Shown: piece after piece, positions 54,212 to 62,512 of the stretch
Layout of the letters: each line of letters starts with the position of its first letter
Position numbering within the stretch: the first letter of the stretch is position 1
Assembly: GCA_028278625.1 (NCBI GenBank)
Contig: JANQDY010000089.1
Span: 124,001 to 188,000, forward strand
Direction: 5' to 3'
DNA from: Thermodesulfobacteriota bacterium
GTDB taxonomy: Bacteria > Desulfobacterota > DSM-4660 > Desulfatiglandales > Desulfatiglandaceae
Length of the DNA: 64,000 bases
The notes under the pieces: generated by a model
Database searches by the model: none
What the model saw: the letters and a program-made list of their open reading frames with translations, nothing else
Told to the model about the DNA's origin: nothing
Program-made: the position numbers and the translations under genes

Positions 54212-55611
54212 CAAATGAGAAAGCTCCGAAAGGCCTGATAAGGATGGATGGAGACATAAAAAAACTGTTTGAGCCTGAATCCATCGCCATGGTGGGAGTG
54301 TCCAGCGAACCGAGCAAGATGAGCCACTGGCTCATTCGGAATATCGCGGAGGCGGAATTCGAGGGCGCTGTTTACCCCATCAGCCGCAGGGGCGGGGAAA
54401 ACCTCGGGTACAGAGTGTACACGGATTTGAGCCAAGTCCCCGAACCGGTGGACCTTGTATTGGTCAGTGTTGCCAGCAAATTCGTAAAAGCCACCATTGA
54501 AGAAGCCGCCAAGAACAAGGCGGGGGCGGCGGTTATACTGAGTTCCGGGTTCGGGGAGATCCAGGACAAGGCCGGAAAAATCCTTCAGGAGGAGATCCTG
54601 CGGATTGCCCGTGAAAACAACATGCGGATCATGGGTCCCAATTGCCTTGGGGTCTACAACGCCCACAAAAGACTGAACGGCACATATTTTGCCCGTGCCC
54701 CGAAATATACGGGGAAAATATCCTTGGTCTCACAAAGCGGGGCATACGGCGGGGTGCTTGCCAATGAGATGAACCAGCGGGGGATCGGCTTGGGCAAATT
54801 GGCGAGTATCGGAAACCAGATGGATGTCCGGCATCAGGACGTTGTCAGATACCTTGGCGGTGACAAAGACACCGATGTTATCGGTCTTTTTGTGGAGGGA
54901 ATCAAGGAAGGCCCCGATTTCCTTTCAGCCATTAAAGAGGTCTCCCGCATCAAGCCGATCGTTATTCTAAAAGGCGGACGGACCGATGCCGGTTCCAGAG
55001 CGGCTGTTTCCCATACGGGATCTCTGGCAGGAAATTTTGAAGTGGCCAGGGCTGCTTTCGCCCAGGCCGGCGCCCTCGTAGCTGAAACCACGGAAGATTT
55101 TCTGGACTATCTGTTTGCCCTTGCCCACAATCGGCATCAACTGCCAGTAAACGGCAAGTTGGCCATTGTGACCATTTCCGGAGGACCCTGTGTAGCCGCC
55201 AGTGACTATTGCGAAGAAATTGGTCTGCAGGTCCCTGAGTTGGGTAAGAATACCCGGAAAAGACTCCGTGAACTCATTCCCTATTTTGCAGCGGATTCCA
55301 ATCCCGTGGATATGACCGTGGGCATCCCCTTGGAGAATATAGGCCCCTGTGTGGATGCGGTGATTTCCGATCCTGCCATTTCAGGCGTCATTGCCATTAA
55401 CTGGGGATGGGATGTGAAGGAATTCGCCGATGCTTTTGTGGATGCATCAAAAATGCACAAAAAACCAGTCCTTGCCTTTCTGAGCGAGAACCCGACGGTC
55501 CAGGACATCTTTCGCCAAGGTGGCATCATCAACTTTCCTGCACCCGAAAGGGCGGTAAGAGCCTATTGGGGTCTCCTGCAGTATCGAAGAGTGAAAGATA
55601 AAAAATTGTAG
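54208..55611 (+). CDS. NDP-forming acyl-CoA synthetase alpha subunit, without beta
   Basis: The CoA-binding/ligase half of an ADP-forming acyl-CoA synthetase. It opens KKLFEPESIAMVGVSSEPSK, with the Rossmann block and the phosphorylated His in AAVSHTGSLAG. The ATP-grasp beta subunit, normally fused or adjacent, is not in the operon. 467 residues with GTG 54208, or 455 with ATG 54244; the GTG overlaps the ligase stop by four bases. It may work with a distant beta subunit, or bind CoA thioesters in another role. Confidence 0.85.
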   Translation: MTNEKAPKGLIRMDGDIKKLFEPESIAMVGVSSEPSKMSHWLIRNIAEAEFEGAVYPISRRGGENLGYRVYTDLSQVPEPVDLVLVSVASKFVKATIEEAAKNKAGAAVILSSGFGEIQDKAGKILQEEILRIARENNMRIMGPNCLGVYNAHKRLNGTYFARAPKYTGKISLVSQSGAYGGVLANEMNQRGIGLGKLASIGNQMDVRHQDVVRYLGGDKDTDVIGLFVEGIKEGPDFLSAIKEVSRIKPIVILKGGRTDAGSRAAVSHTGSLAGNFEVARAAFAQAGALVAETTEDFLDYLFALAHNRHQLPVNGKLAIVTISGGPCVAASDYCEEIGLQVPELGKNTRKRLRELIPYFAADSNPVDMTVGIPLENIGPCVDAVISDPAISGVIAINWGWDVKEFADAFVDASKMHKKPVLAFLSENPTVQDIFRQGGIINFPAPERAVRAYWGLLQYRRVKDKKL

Positions 55612-55622
55612 AAGGAGGTTTT

Positions 55623-56483
55623 ATGAAAAAGTTCGATTATTATCAGCCGGAAACCCTTGAAGAGGCATATGGATTGATGGAGAAATACAAGGGAAAGGCC
55701 GAATATATTGCCGGTGGTACGGATATCATCTGGCGTATCAAACAAGGCGTTGTCCAGGCGGATGCCCTGATCTCCCTCAGGCACATAAAGTCTTTGGGGG
55801 GCATTACCCTGAATGGCGGCCTAAGGTTGGGTAGCATGGCTCTTTTCAGGGATATTGAGCGGGATTCCGCCATTGCCAGGGGCTACCCTTCCCTGTTTCA
55901 AGCCGTATCCATTCTTGCGAATCCTCAAATTAGAAACGTGGCAACCGTCGGGGGCAACCTGGCAAACGGAGCGCCTTCAGCCGATTGTGCGCCGCCCTTG
56001 ATGGCCATGGACGCGGTATTGACAGTTGAAGGGCCAGGTGGGAAGCGAGATGTTCCCATCGAGAGTTTTTTTGTGGGCCCCGGGCAGACCTGTATGGACG
56101 GCACTGAAGTCTTGACGCAGGTCAAAATCCCTCAAATGGGTTCTGACACCGGTTCGATTTTCTTGAAAAAAAGGCGCGTTTCACAGGATATCTCCATCGT
56201 CAACGCAGCAGTCCTTTTGTCCATGGAAGGGAGTGTGTGCCGCAAATGCCGTTTGGCCGTGGGTGCCGTGGCCCCCGTTCCTCTGAGACTGACGGATATC
56301 GAGGCCAAAGTGGAGGGCCAGGAGATCGATGCAGATCTTCTCGATCGTGTGGGTGAAATGGTGGAGAATGCGGTGAGCCCCATAACCGATGTGCGCTCTA
56401 CGGAAGAATACAGAAGGGCCATGTCCGGGGTACTGGTGAAACGGGCCATCAAAGCGGTTCATGAAGATCTTTGCCGTTCGTGA
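55623..56483 (+). CDS. FAD-binding subunit of xanthine dehydrogenase-type hydroxylase
   Basis: Medium subunit of a molybdenum hydroxylase, 286 residues. FAD motifs are AEYIAGGTDIIWRIK and TVGGNLANGAPSADCAPPL. It lacks the extra Fe-S insertion of hydroxybenzoyl-CoA reductase subunits. It transfers electrons from the [2Fe-2S] subunit to the acceptor. AGAAGGAGG precedes the ATG. It is the first of three genes (FAD, Fe-S, Mo) that form the enzyme. Confidence 0.92.
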   Translation: MKKFDYYQPETLEEAYGLMEKYKGKAEYIAGGTDIIWRIKQGVVQADALISLRHIKSLGGITLNGGLRLGSMALFRDIERDSAIARGYPSLFQAVSILANPQIRNVATVGGNLANGAPSADCAPPLMAMDAVLTVEGPGGKRDVPIESFFVGPGQTCMDGTEVLTQVKIPQMGSDTGSIFLKKRRVSQDISIVNAAVLLSMEGSVCRKCRLAVGAVAPVPLRLTDIEAKVEGQEIDADLLDRVGEMVENAVSPITDVRSTEEYRRAMSGVLVKRAIKAVHEDLCRS

Positions 56484-56569
56484 GAGAAAAGCCCCGCAAA
56501 TCCGGTACGATGAATTGAGGAATCCGGGTGTCTAAAAGGGGAAGTGTTTATGATAAGGAGGAAAATGAA

Positions 56570-57052
56570 ATGAAAAGGGTCGTCCAGTTTACCTTGAACG
56601 GCAACGCGGTTTCTGCCGAGGTGGAATCCCATAAGATGCTGCTGGAGGTACTTAGGGAAACCTTCGAGATGACGGGAACAAAGGAGGCATGCGGCCAGGG
56701 GGAATGCGGTGCGTGCACGGTGTTGATTAATGGCGTCAGCGTAAACTCTTGTTTGTTCCCGGTTTTTGAAGTTGATGGAACATCCGTAACAACTGTCGAA
56801 GGCCTGGTGGGAGAGGGCGGTAAGCTTCATCCCATTCAATCGTCTTTTGTGGAAAAGGGAGGGGTCCAGTGCGGCTTTTGCTCTCCCGGAATGATCATGT
56901 CCGCCAAAGCGCTCTTGGACGAGAATCCGGATCCCAGCGACGACGAGATAAAGCGGGGGATTTCAGGAAACCTTTGCCGCTGCACCGGATATGTGCAAAT
57001 CATCGATTCCATAAAGGATGCTGCAAAAGAGCTATCCGATCAAGGCGGTTAA
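56570..57052 (+). CDS. [2Fe-2S] subunit of xanthine dehydrogenase-type hydroxylase
   Basis: 160 residues with two [2Fe-2S] sites: the plant-ferredoxin type ACGQGECGACTVLING..NSC and the C-terminal VQCGFCSPGM..LCRCTGY. It links the molybdenum and FAD subunits. ATG 56570 follows AGGAGG at eight bases; a longer frame from 56528 is not supported. Confidence 0.93.
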   Translation: MKRVVQFTLNGNAVSAEVESHKMLLEVLRETFEMTGTKEACGQGECGACTVLINGVSVNSCLFPVFEVDGTSVTTVEGLVGEGGKLHPIQSSFVEKGGVQCGFCSPGMIMSAKALLDENPDPSDDEIKRGISGNLCRCTGYVQIIDSIKDAAKELSDQGG

Positions 57053-57132
57053 TGATGCAGTGCGGGGGCAAGAAAACCGGTAGAACATGAGAAAGCGGAT
57101 GACCATCAATAGAGTTTTCCAAGGGGGATTAG

Positions 57133-59526
57133 ATGACAGATTATACTTTCATCAGCAAGGAGACGCCAAGACCCGACGCACCCGATAAGGCGGCGGGAAA
57201 GGCCCATTTTATTCACGACCTGACAAGGCCGGGAATGCTTTACGGGAAAATCAAGTATAGTGAATACGCCCATGCAAGGATAAAGCGAATAGACACTTCA
57301 AAAGCCGAGAGGCTACAAGGAGTCCGGGCCGTTATCACCGGGTACAATACCCCGGAGGTCCGGTTCGGGTTCATGAAGGATAATCTTGCGCTAAAAAAGG
57401 ATAAGGTTCGCCAGTTTCGTGATGAAGTGGCTGCGGTGGCGGCCATAGATCCCGAGATTGCTCAGGAGGCTGTGGACCTCATTGAAGTGGAATATGAAGA
57501 ATTGCCCGGTGTCTTTAGCCCGGAGGATGCCCTAAAAGAGGGCGCGCCCCTTGTTCACGAAGTGGATCCGAGGGGGAAACCCAGAAAGGGCAATCTGATA
57601 CAGCTCCCCTGGAAATGGACGGAGGGGGATGTGGAAAAGGCCAAACAAGAATCGGCCTTTGTGGTGGAAGATGAATTCGAAACCAAGGCAGTGCAACAGT
57701 CGTGTATGGGAACGGCCGGCTGCATTGCGGAATTCGATCTTCAAAGTAACCTGATTATCCATGCAAAGACACAGATTCCCTATCTGGCACAGAACGATTT
57801 TAACCAGGCTCTGGTAGACATGGGCCTTAAGGGGAAAAATTCAAGGGTCATTGTTCCTTACGTGGGGGGGGCTTTTGGCTCGGGACTCGATACCCATGGA
57901 TATGAGTATATTGCCATATTACTGGCATATAAGACCGGTAGGCCCGTGAAAATTCTGTTGAACCGGGTTGAGGAGTTTTCCTACACCTCGCCACGACAGC
58001 CGAGCAAGGCGCGCATTGTTCAAGGATGTGACAAGAACGGGAAACTCACTTTCCGTGAAGTGAATATGCTCCTGGATAACGGGGCTTATGTTTCCTGGGG
58101 CGCCACAACGCCCACTGTTATGCTCATGCCTATTTCCAGCCTTTATGTGGTTCCTAATTTTTTCTATGAAGCCAAGGTGGTATATACGAACAACACATAC
58201 TGCCAGGCCATGAGGGGGTACGGTAATCCACAAGCCACTTATTTTGTGGAATGCAGTATGGATCAACTGGCGGAAGCCGCGGCAATCGACCCCTATGATT
58301 TCAGGTTAATCAACAGCAATAAGCCAAACACGGAGTCCTTCGGGTTTAAAATTTCCTCTTGTGGGCTCAAGGAGTGCTTGGACGCAGCAGCCGATAAACT
58401 GGAGTGGAAAAAGAAACACGGGAAGCAAAAAGAGAAGGCCCGGGGCATGGGAATGGCCTCCCTGTTCCATCCAGGAGGAGGTACGCGCATATACCGGTCG
58501 GACGGCACCGGCATCATTATGAAATTGGATGATTTCGGGAATGTCTCCGTGGCTACCGGCGGTATCGAGATCGGCCAGGGGTTCAATTCGGCCCTCGCGG
58601 TGACCACGGCGGAAGCATTGGGGGTGACGCCGGACAAGGTCACCGTTGTCTTCGGCGACACGGCGACCTGCCCGTGGGATGTGGGCACTCACGCCAGTCG
58701 GGGCGCTTTTACTTCCTGTAATGCAGCAATCCTGGCGGCGGACAAAGCGAGGACACAGATCTTCGAACTGGCTGCGGAGAACTTCATGCAGATCGTGCAG
58801 AAAAGGATGAAAAAACGGAAACGAAAGGATCCTGATTTCGAAATTCCTGATCTGGATTTTAAATCACCCCGTGATCCCTCTGAGTTTGATTTGAAAGAAA
58901 ACAATCTGTTCATTAAAGAGGAGCCGGACAATCCCGATCTTCGTATCGGCCTGGGAGAATTACTGAGGGCCGCCCATTTCAAGAAGCAGGGGACCATGGT
59001 TGTGGCCGAGGCTTTCTATGATTGCAACAATGACATGCTTGACCCGAAGACCGGTAAGGGGAACCTCTCCGCTGCGTATACCTGGGGGACTCAGGCGGCT
59101 GAAGTGGAAGTGGACCGGGAGACGGGAGAGGTGAAAATCCTCAACTTCGTTTCGGCGAATGATGTGGGGAAGATCATCAATAAGCAGACCCTGATGGGAC
59201 AGTTCTACGGAGCATCCGTGATGGGCTTCGGCTACGCCCTGTCGGAAGAGTGCAAAACAGAACAGGGCAGAAGCACGAACCCGAATTATCTGGACTATAA
59301 AATATTTACGGCGCCGGATTTGGATTTTCCGATTCACGTTGAGCTCATTGAAACAGTGGATGAGGAGGGGCCTTTCGGCGCCAAGGGTGTGGGAGAGCCC
59401 GGGCTTGTTCCCACGGCTCCTGCCATCGCCAACGCCGTTTACGATGCGGTGGGGGTCAGGATCAAAAGCCTTCCCATTACCCCGGAAAAGGTTCTGGCGG
59501 CCTTAAGGGAAAAGGGCGGGAAATAG
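57133..59526 (+). CDS. molybdopterin subunit of xanthine dehydrogenase-type hydroxylase
   Basis: 797-residue catalytic subunit binding the molybdopterin cytosine dinucleotide cofactor. Blocks: VGGAFGSGLDTHGYE, MRGYGNPQAT and GAKGVGEPGLVPTAPAIANAV with the catalytic Glu. It hydroxylates a CH beside a heteroatom, or an aldehyde, with water as the oxygen source. A Lys/Asp-rich insertion (KRMKKRKRKDPDFEIPDLDF and onward, about residues 560-605) is unusual. AGGGGG precedes ATG. The substrate cannot be told; the context suggests an acid or heterocycle. Confidence 0.92.
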   Translation: MTDYTFISKETPRPDAPDKAAGKAHFIHDLTRPGMLYGKIKYSEYAHARIKRIDTSKAERLQGVRAVITGYNTPEVRFGFMKDNLALKKDKVRQFRDEVAAVAAIDPEIAQEAVDLIEVEYEELPGVFSPEDALKEGAPLVHEVDPRGKPRKGNLIQLPWKWTEGDVEKAKQESAFVVEDEFETKAVQQSCMGTAGCIAEFDLQSNLIIHAKTQIPYLAQNDFNQALVDMGLKGKNSRVIVPYVGGAFGSGLDTHGYEYIAILLAYKTGRPVKILLNRVEEFSYTSPRQPSKARIVQGCDKNGKLTFREVNMLLDNGAYVSWGATTPTVMLMPISSLYVVPNFFYEAKVVYTNNTYCQAMRGYGNPQATYFVECSMDQLAEAAAIDPYDFRLINSNKPNTESFGFKISSCGLKECLDAAADKLEWKKKHGKQKEKARGMGMASLFHPGGGTRIYRSDGTGIIMKLDDFGNVSVATGGIEIGQGFNSALAVTTAEALGVTPDKVTVVFGDTATCPWDVGTHASRGAFTSCNAAILAADKARTQIFELAAENFMQIVQKRMKKRKRKDPDFEIPDLDFKSPRDPSEFDLKENNLFIKEEPDNPDLRIGLGELLRAAHFKKQGTMVVAEAFYDCNNDMLDPKTGKGNLSAAYTWGTQAAEVEVDRETGEVKILNFVSANDVGKIINKQTLMGQFYGASVMGFGYALSEECKTEQGRSTNPNYLDYKIFTAPDLDFPIHVELIETVDEEGPFGAKGVGEPGLVPTAPAIANAVYDAVGVRIKSLPITPEKVLAALREKGGK

Positions 59527-59542
59527 GCAACTTGCACGTAAA

Positions 59543-59597
59543 AAAATGCGGAACGCCTCCTCTTGTAAGATTCTGTACCGGGGGCCTTCCGCATTTT
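59543..59597. terminator. bidirectional terminator hairpin between convergent operons
   Basis: AAAATGCGGAA at 59543-59553 and TTCCGCATTTT at 59587-59597 are perfect 11-base inverted repeats around a 33-base loop. The A-run on one side and T-run on the other give terminators for both directions: the plus-strand ten-gene operon and the minus-strand CaiB gene. Confidence 0.8.
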
Positions 59598-59629
59598 ACT
59601 GTTTACTTACGCGGAACAGTTTTTCTTCT

Positions 59630-60817
59630 CTAAATCACTTTGGTCTCCTTCAAACGATCGATATCCTCATTTGAATAGCCAAGAATTTCTCCGTAAATCT
59701 CACGGTTGTGTTCCCCGAAGCGTGGCGGGAAAGGGAGTTTACGGTCCATTTCTTTCAAGAACGGCGTCATGTTGGGCGATGGCGGCATGGTGATTCTTAC
59801 GCCGGAAACCGGGTCTTCCGATGAGAGCATCACTTTTTCCACCAGGGGATCTGTCATTACTTCGGGGACAGAGCTGATTTTGCTGATGGGGACGGTGATA
59901 GCGTTAAAAAGAGCAATGAGTTCTTCCGATGTATGATTCTTGGTGATGTCGGTGATGCCTCGATTCAGATTCTGTACATCCCCTATGCGGCCTTTATTGG
60001 TTTCATATTCCGGCTTGTCCAGAGGCTTGAATATCTCCTGGGAAACCATGGATTTCCACTGTCGGTCATTTCCCACGGCCAGATACACATATCCGTTGTT
60101 GGTTTTATATACGGAAAGCGGCGCAAAAAATTCGTGGGTGTTTCCTCTTCGGGAGATCGTCCTTCCCAAACTGGTGAGCGTAAAAGGCACTGTCATCCAT
60201 GACAGGGAAGATTCAAACATGGACAGATTGATGCAGGTCCCTTCCCCGGTAACGGCACGCTTAAAAAGGGCCTTCATCAGAAGCCCGTATCCGTGCTCGC
60301 TCGTGCCCATATCAGGGAGAGGGATACCCAATACCATGGGATCCCTCTCTTTTTCACCGGTCACCTCCATCAGGCCGGATCTTGCCTGAAGAATGGGATC
60401 GTAAGCGGGTTCATTGCTGTCAGGTCCAAATCCGGTTGCGCCAAACCATATGATATCGGGTTTTACGCTCTTTAGGGTATTGTAGTCGATCCCCAATTTC
60501 TTGTAGTTCCTGGGCAGCTGGTTGGTTGCGAAGATATCTACGTTCAGTTCCTTGATGAGTGATCGCAACATCTCCTGCCCCTCCGGAACCGCCAGATTCA
60601 AGGTCAACGCCTTCTTGCATGCGTTGATGCAGAGATAATAGGCGTTCATCCTCTCTTCGCCAACCACATTGTGGCCGACAAAGCGGTTCGGGTCCCCGTA
60701 CACGGGATGTTCCAGTCTGATGACCTTTATCCCATCGTGGGCCAATCTGTAGGTCAGGTAGGGCAGAACGGTTGCCTGCTCTAGAGATAATACGGTTAAA
60801 TCCTTGAAAATTTCCAT
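59630..60817 (-). CDS. CaiB/BaiF-family CoA-transferase
   Basis: A 395-residue class III CoA-transferase. It begins MEIFKDLTVLSLEQATVLPYLTYRLAHDGIKVIRLEHP; the catalytic Asp is in GIPLPDMGTSEHGYG. It moves CoA between organic acids. ATG 60817 follows GGAGG; a longer frame to 60898 is not supported. It converges with the operon at 48150-59526 and diverges from the epimerase gene, sharing the duplicated promoter region. Confidence 0.9.
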   Translation of the reverse strand: MEIFKDLTVLSLEQATVLPYLTYRLAHDGIKVIRLEHPVYGDPNRFVGHNVVGEERMNAYYLCINACKKALTLNLAVPEGQEMLRSLIKELNVDIFATNQLPRNYKKLGIDYNTLKSVKPDIIWFGATGFGPDSNEPAYDPILQARSGLMEVTGEKERDPMVLGIPLPDMGTSEHGYGLLMKALFKRAVTGEGTCINLSMFESSLSWMTVPFTLTSLGRTISRRGNTHEFFAPLSVYKTNNGYVYLAVGNDRQWKSMVSQEIFKPLDKPEYETNKGRIGDVQNLNRGITDITKNHTSEELIALFNAITVPISKISSVPEVMTDPLVEKVMLSSEDPVSGVRITMPPSPNMTPFLKEMDRKLPFPPRFGEHNREIYGEILGYSNEDIDRLKETKVI

Positions 60818-60929
60818 ACGGCACCTCCGGGTGAAATAGTTGGGACGATAATGGTTCGCGCATTTTCGGTGGGGCGCTGAAAAAAAAATTGTTTTCATGC
60901 TTTTTCGCCCCAGCGCTGTAAATGGAACC

Positions 60930-61122
60930 CCATATTTAATTCAATTTGCAGCTGGTGTCAAGAAAAATATTCTAGGAATGCATTTGTTTGATCTATATAA
61001 ATGCTTGAAAATATATTTTAAAAAGTGTTTTTAGGAGTATTGTAAGGGTAGAGATGTGTTCCGGCGCAAATATTTTTCTTGACATATTTGCAGCAAAATG
61101 TAATTCCATATTTAATTCAATT
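60930..61122. promoter_or_regulatory. divergent duplicated promoters with shared inverted and direct repeats
   Basis: A 16-base exact inverted repeat TGTCAAGAAAAATATT (60956-60971) / AATATTTTTCTTGACA (61069-61084) places a TTGACA -35 facing each gene. The minus-strand side has TTGACA-N17-TAAATA (toward CaiB); the plus-strand side has TTGACA-N16-TAATTC (toward the epimerase). CCATATTTAATTCAATT occurs twice (60930-60946, 61106-61122) as a direct repeat, and GCAGC lies near both -35 boxes. Both promoters probably respond to the same regulator, perhaps the GntR protein encoded at 61847. Confidence 0.7.
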
Positions 61123-61207
61123 GTGCTTTTCGGGCTCTCAAAAGCCTTCTATCGAAGGGGCCTGCGAACGTTTAGCCTGTTCTTGCTGAATAGGCGGGGA
61201 ATGGAAA

Positions 61208-61609
61208 ATGATAAAGAGCATCAGCCATATTGGTTTGGCCGTCGATAAGCTTGAGGAAGCAAGGGCCTTTTTCGAGGAAAACTTTGCCTTGCCTGTTCTG
61301 GAACGGGAGAGTTTCGGAGAACTCCTTTTCTCCTTTGTCCCCCTTGAAGGAACAGATATCGAACTCCTTCAATCAACCACACCCGAGGGACAGATAGCCA
61401 AATTCATCAAACGGAGGGGACAGGGAATTCATCATATCGCCTTTGAAGTGGATGATATCCAAGTTGAATTGGAGAGGCTGAAGGGGAAGGGGGTCAGGCT
61501 TATCAACGAAAAACCGTATCTCAATGCCCATGAGGATCTCGTGGCGTTTCTTCATCCGAAAAGCACTTTTGGCGTCTTGGTGGAACTGGTTCAGAAAAAG
61601 ATATTGTGA
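61208..61609 (+). CDS. VOC-family protein, methylmalonyl-CoA-epimerase-like
   Basis: 133 residues with two glyoxalase-type beta-alpha-beta-beta-beta units. The metal ligands match methylmalonyl-CoA epimerase: His in SHIGLAVD, His in GIHHIAFEVD and Glu in VLVELVQK. It would invert the configuration of a malonyl-type CoA thioester, which fits the mutase that handles the same kind of substrate. The weak ribosome site is GGGGAA before ATG. Confidence 0.85.
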   Translation: MIKSISHIGLAVDKLEEARAFFEENFALPVLERESFGELLFSFVPLEGTDIELLQSTTPEGQIAKFIKRRGQGIHHIAFEVDDIQVELERLKGKGVRLINEKPYLNAHEDLVAFLHPKSTFGVLVELVQKKIL

Positions 61610-61706
61610 GGACTCCTTAAGCAAACCCGTGATGTGGGATACCGCTCTATGCCGATGGGGCTGATTGAAAAAAGAACGATCGCCAAGTCATGGGGGAAGA
61701 ATTCTC

Positions 61707-61748
61707 TTGACAAAATGCCGTTCTTTGCATATCACTTGTATACAAGTG
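61707..61748 (+). promoter_or_regulatory. gntR promoter with palindromic operator over the -10 region
   Basis: TTGACA (61707-61712), 17 bases, TATCAC (61730-61735) make a promoter. CACTTGTATACAAGTG (61733-61748) is a perfect 16-base palindrome overlapping the -10 and the start site. This position suits autorepression by the GntR regulator encoded 100 bases downstream. Confidence 0.65.
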
Positions 61749-61846
61749 GCATGCAAGAAATAAGACCGTGTCTTTTTTCCGGAAATTCATTTCATAAGGA
61801 GTGTCGGTGGTCGTCCGGTTTGGAGCGTCTGCCGCGTTTTTTCGAT

Positions 61847-62482
61847 ATGAATAGAGCAAAGAGCGTTGAAACAGCGAAATCCGAAAAGGCTTACAATGAA
61901 ATCAGGAACCACATCCTGGAATTCAAAGTTGACCCTTCGGAACCATTGTCAGAGGTCAAACTGGCGTCATTGTTGGGTATGAGCAGGACCCCCATTCGCG
62001 AGGCATTGAGAAGGCTCGAAAGTGAAGGCGTTATCGTCACCTATGGGAAAAGGGGATCTTTTATTAATATCCCGACGTTGAAGGAAATTCGGGATATTTT
62101 TGAAGTCAGGATGTTTCTTGAGGCGGCTGCAGCAAAACTTGCAGCAAAAATGATCTCCCTGAGTGAGCTTGAGGAATTTGAAGAGCTCTTTCTGGCCTTC
62201 CAGCAAGGGAAAAGAAAAGATGATTTCGTGGATCTGGGTAGAAAATTCCATTTTTTTATCATCGAAAGTTCAGGGAATGCACTGCTCAAGGAGATCCTCG
62301 ATAATATCTACACCAAACTGGATATCATCCGTTTGTTCAGTTACAGCTTCAGGCGAAAGGAAGCGGTTGAAGAACACCTCAAAATTGTACGGGCTCTGAA
62401 AGAAAGAGATGAGGAATTGAGCTATGCAGCAATGCAGAATCATTTAAGAAACGCGTTTAACACGTTAACCAATATTCTATAG
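61847..62482 (+). CDS. GntR-family (FadR-type) transcriptional regulator
   Basis: 211 residues. The winged helix is EVKLASLLGMSRTPIREALRRLESEGV. The FCD ligand domain has the metal-site His/Asp pattern (DLGRKFHFFIIESSG, EEHLKIVRAL, MQNHLRNAF). It likely senses an acid or CoA thioester from the pathway and represses the flanking genes. I prefer ATG 61847; the frame runs 71 codons upstream through the operator, which cannot be coding. Confidence 0.85.
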   Translation: MNRAKSVETAKSEKAYNEIRNHILEFKVDPSEPLSEVKLASLLGMSRTPIREALRRLESEGVIVTYGKRGSFINIPTLKEIRDIFEVRMFLEAAAAKLAAKMISLSELEEFEELFLAFQQGKRKDDFVDLGRKFHFFIIESSGNALLKEILDNIYTKLDIIRLFSYSFRRKEAVEEHLKIVRALKERDEELSYAAMQNHLRNAFNTLTNIL

Positions 62483-62512
62483 ACCTAAATGCTATTTTGA
62501 GGAGGGTGAGCC

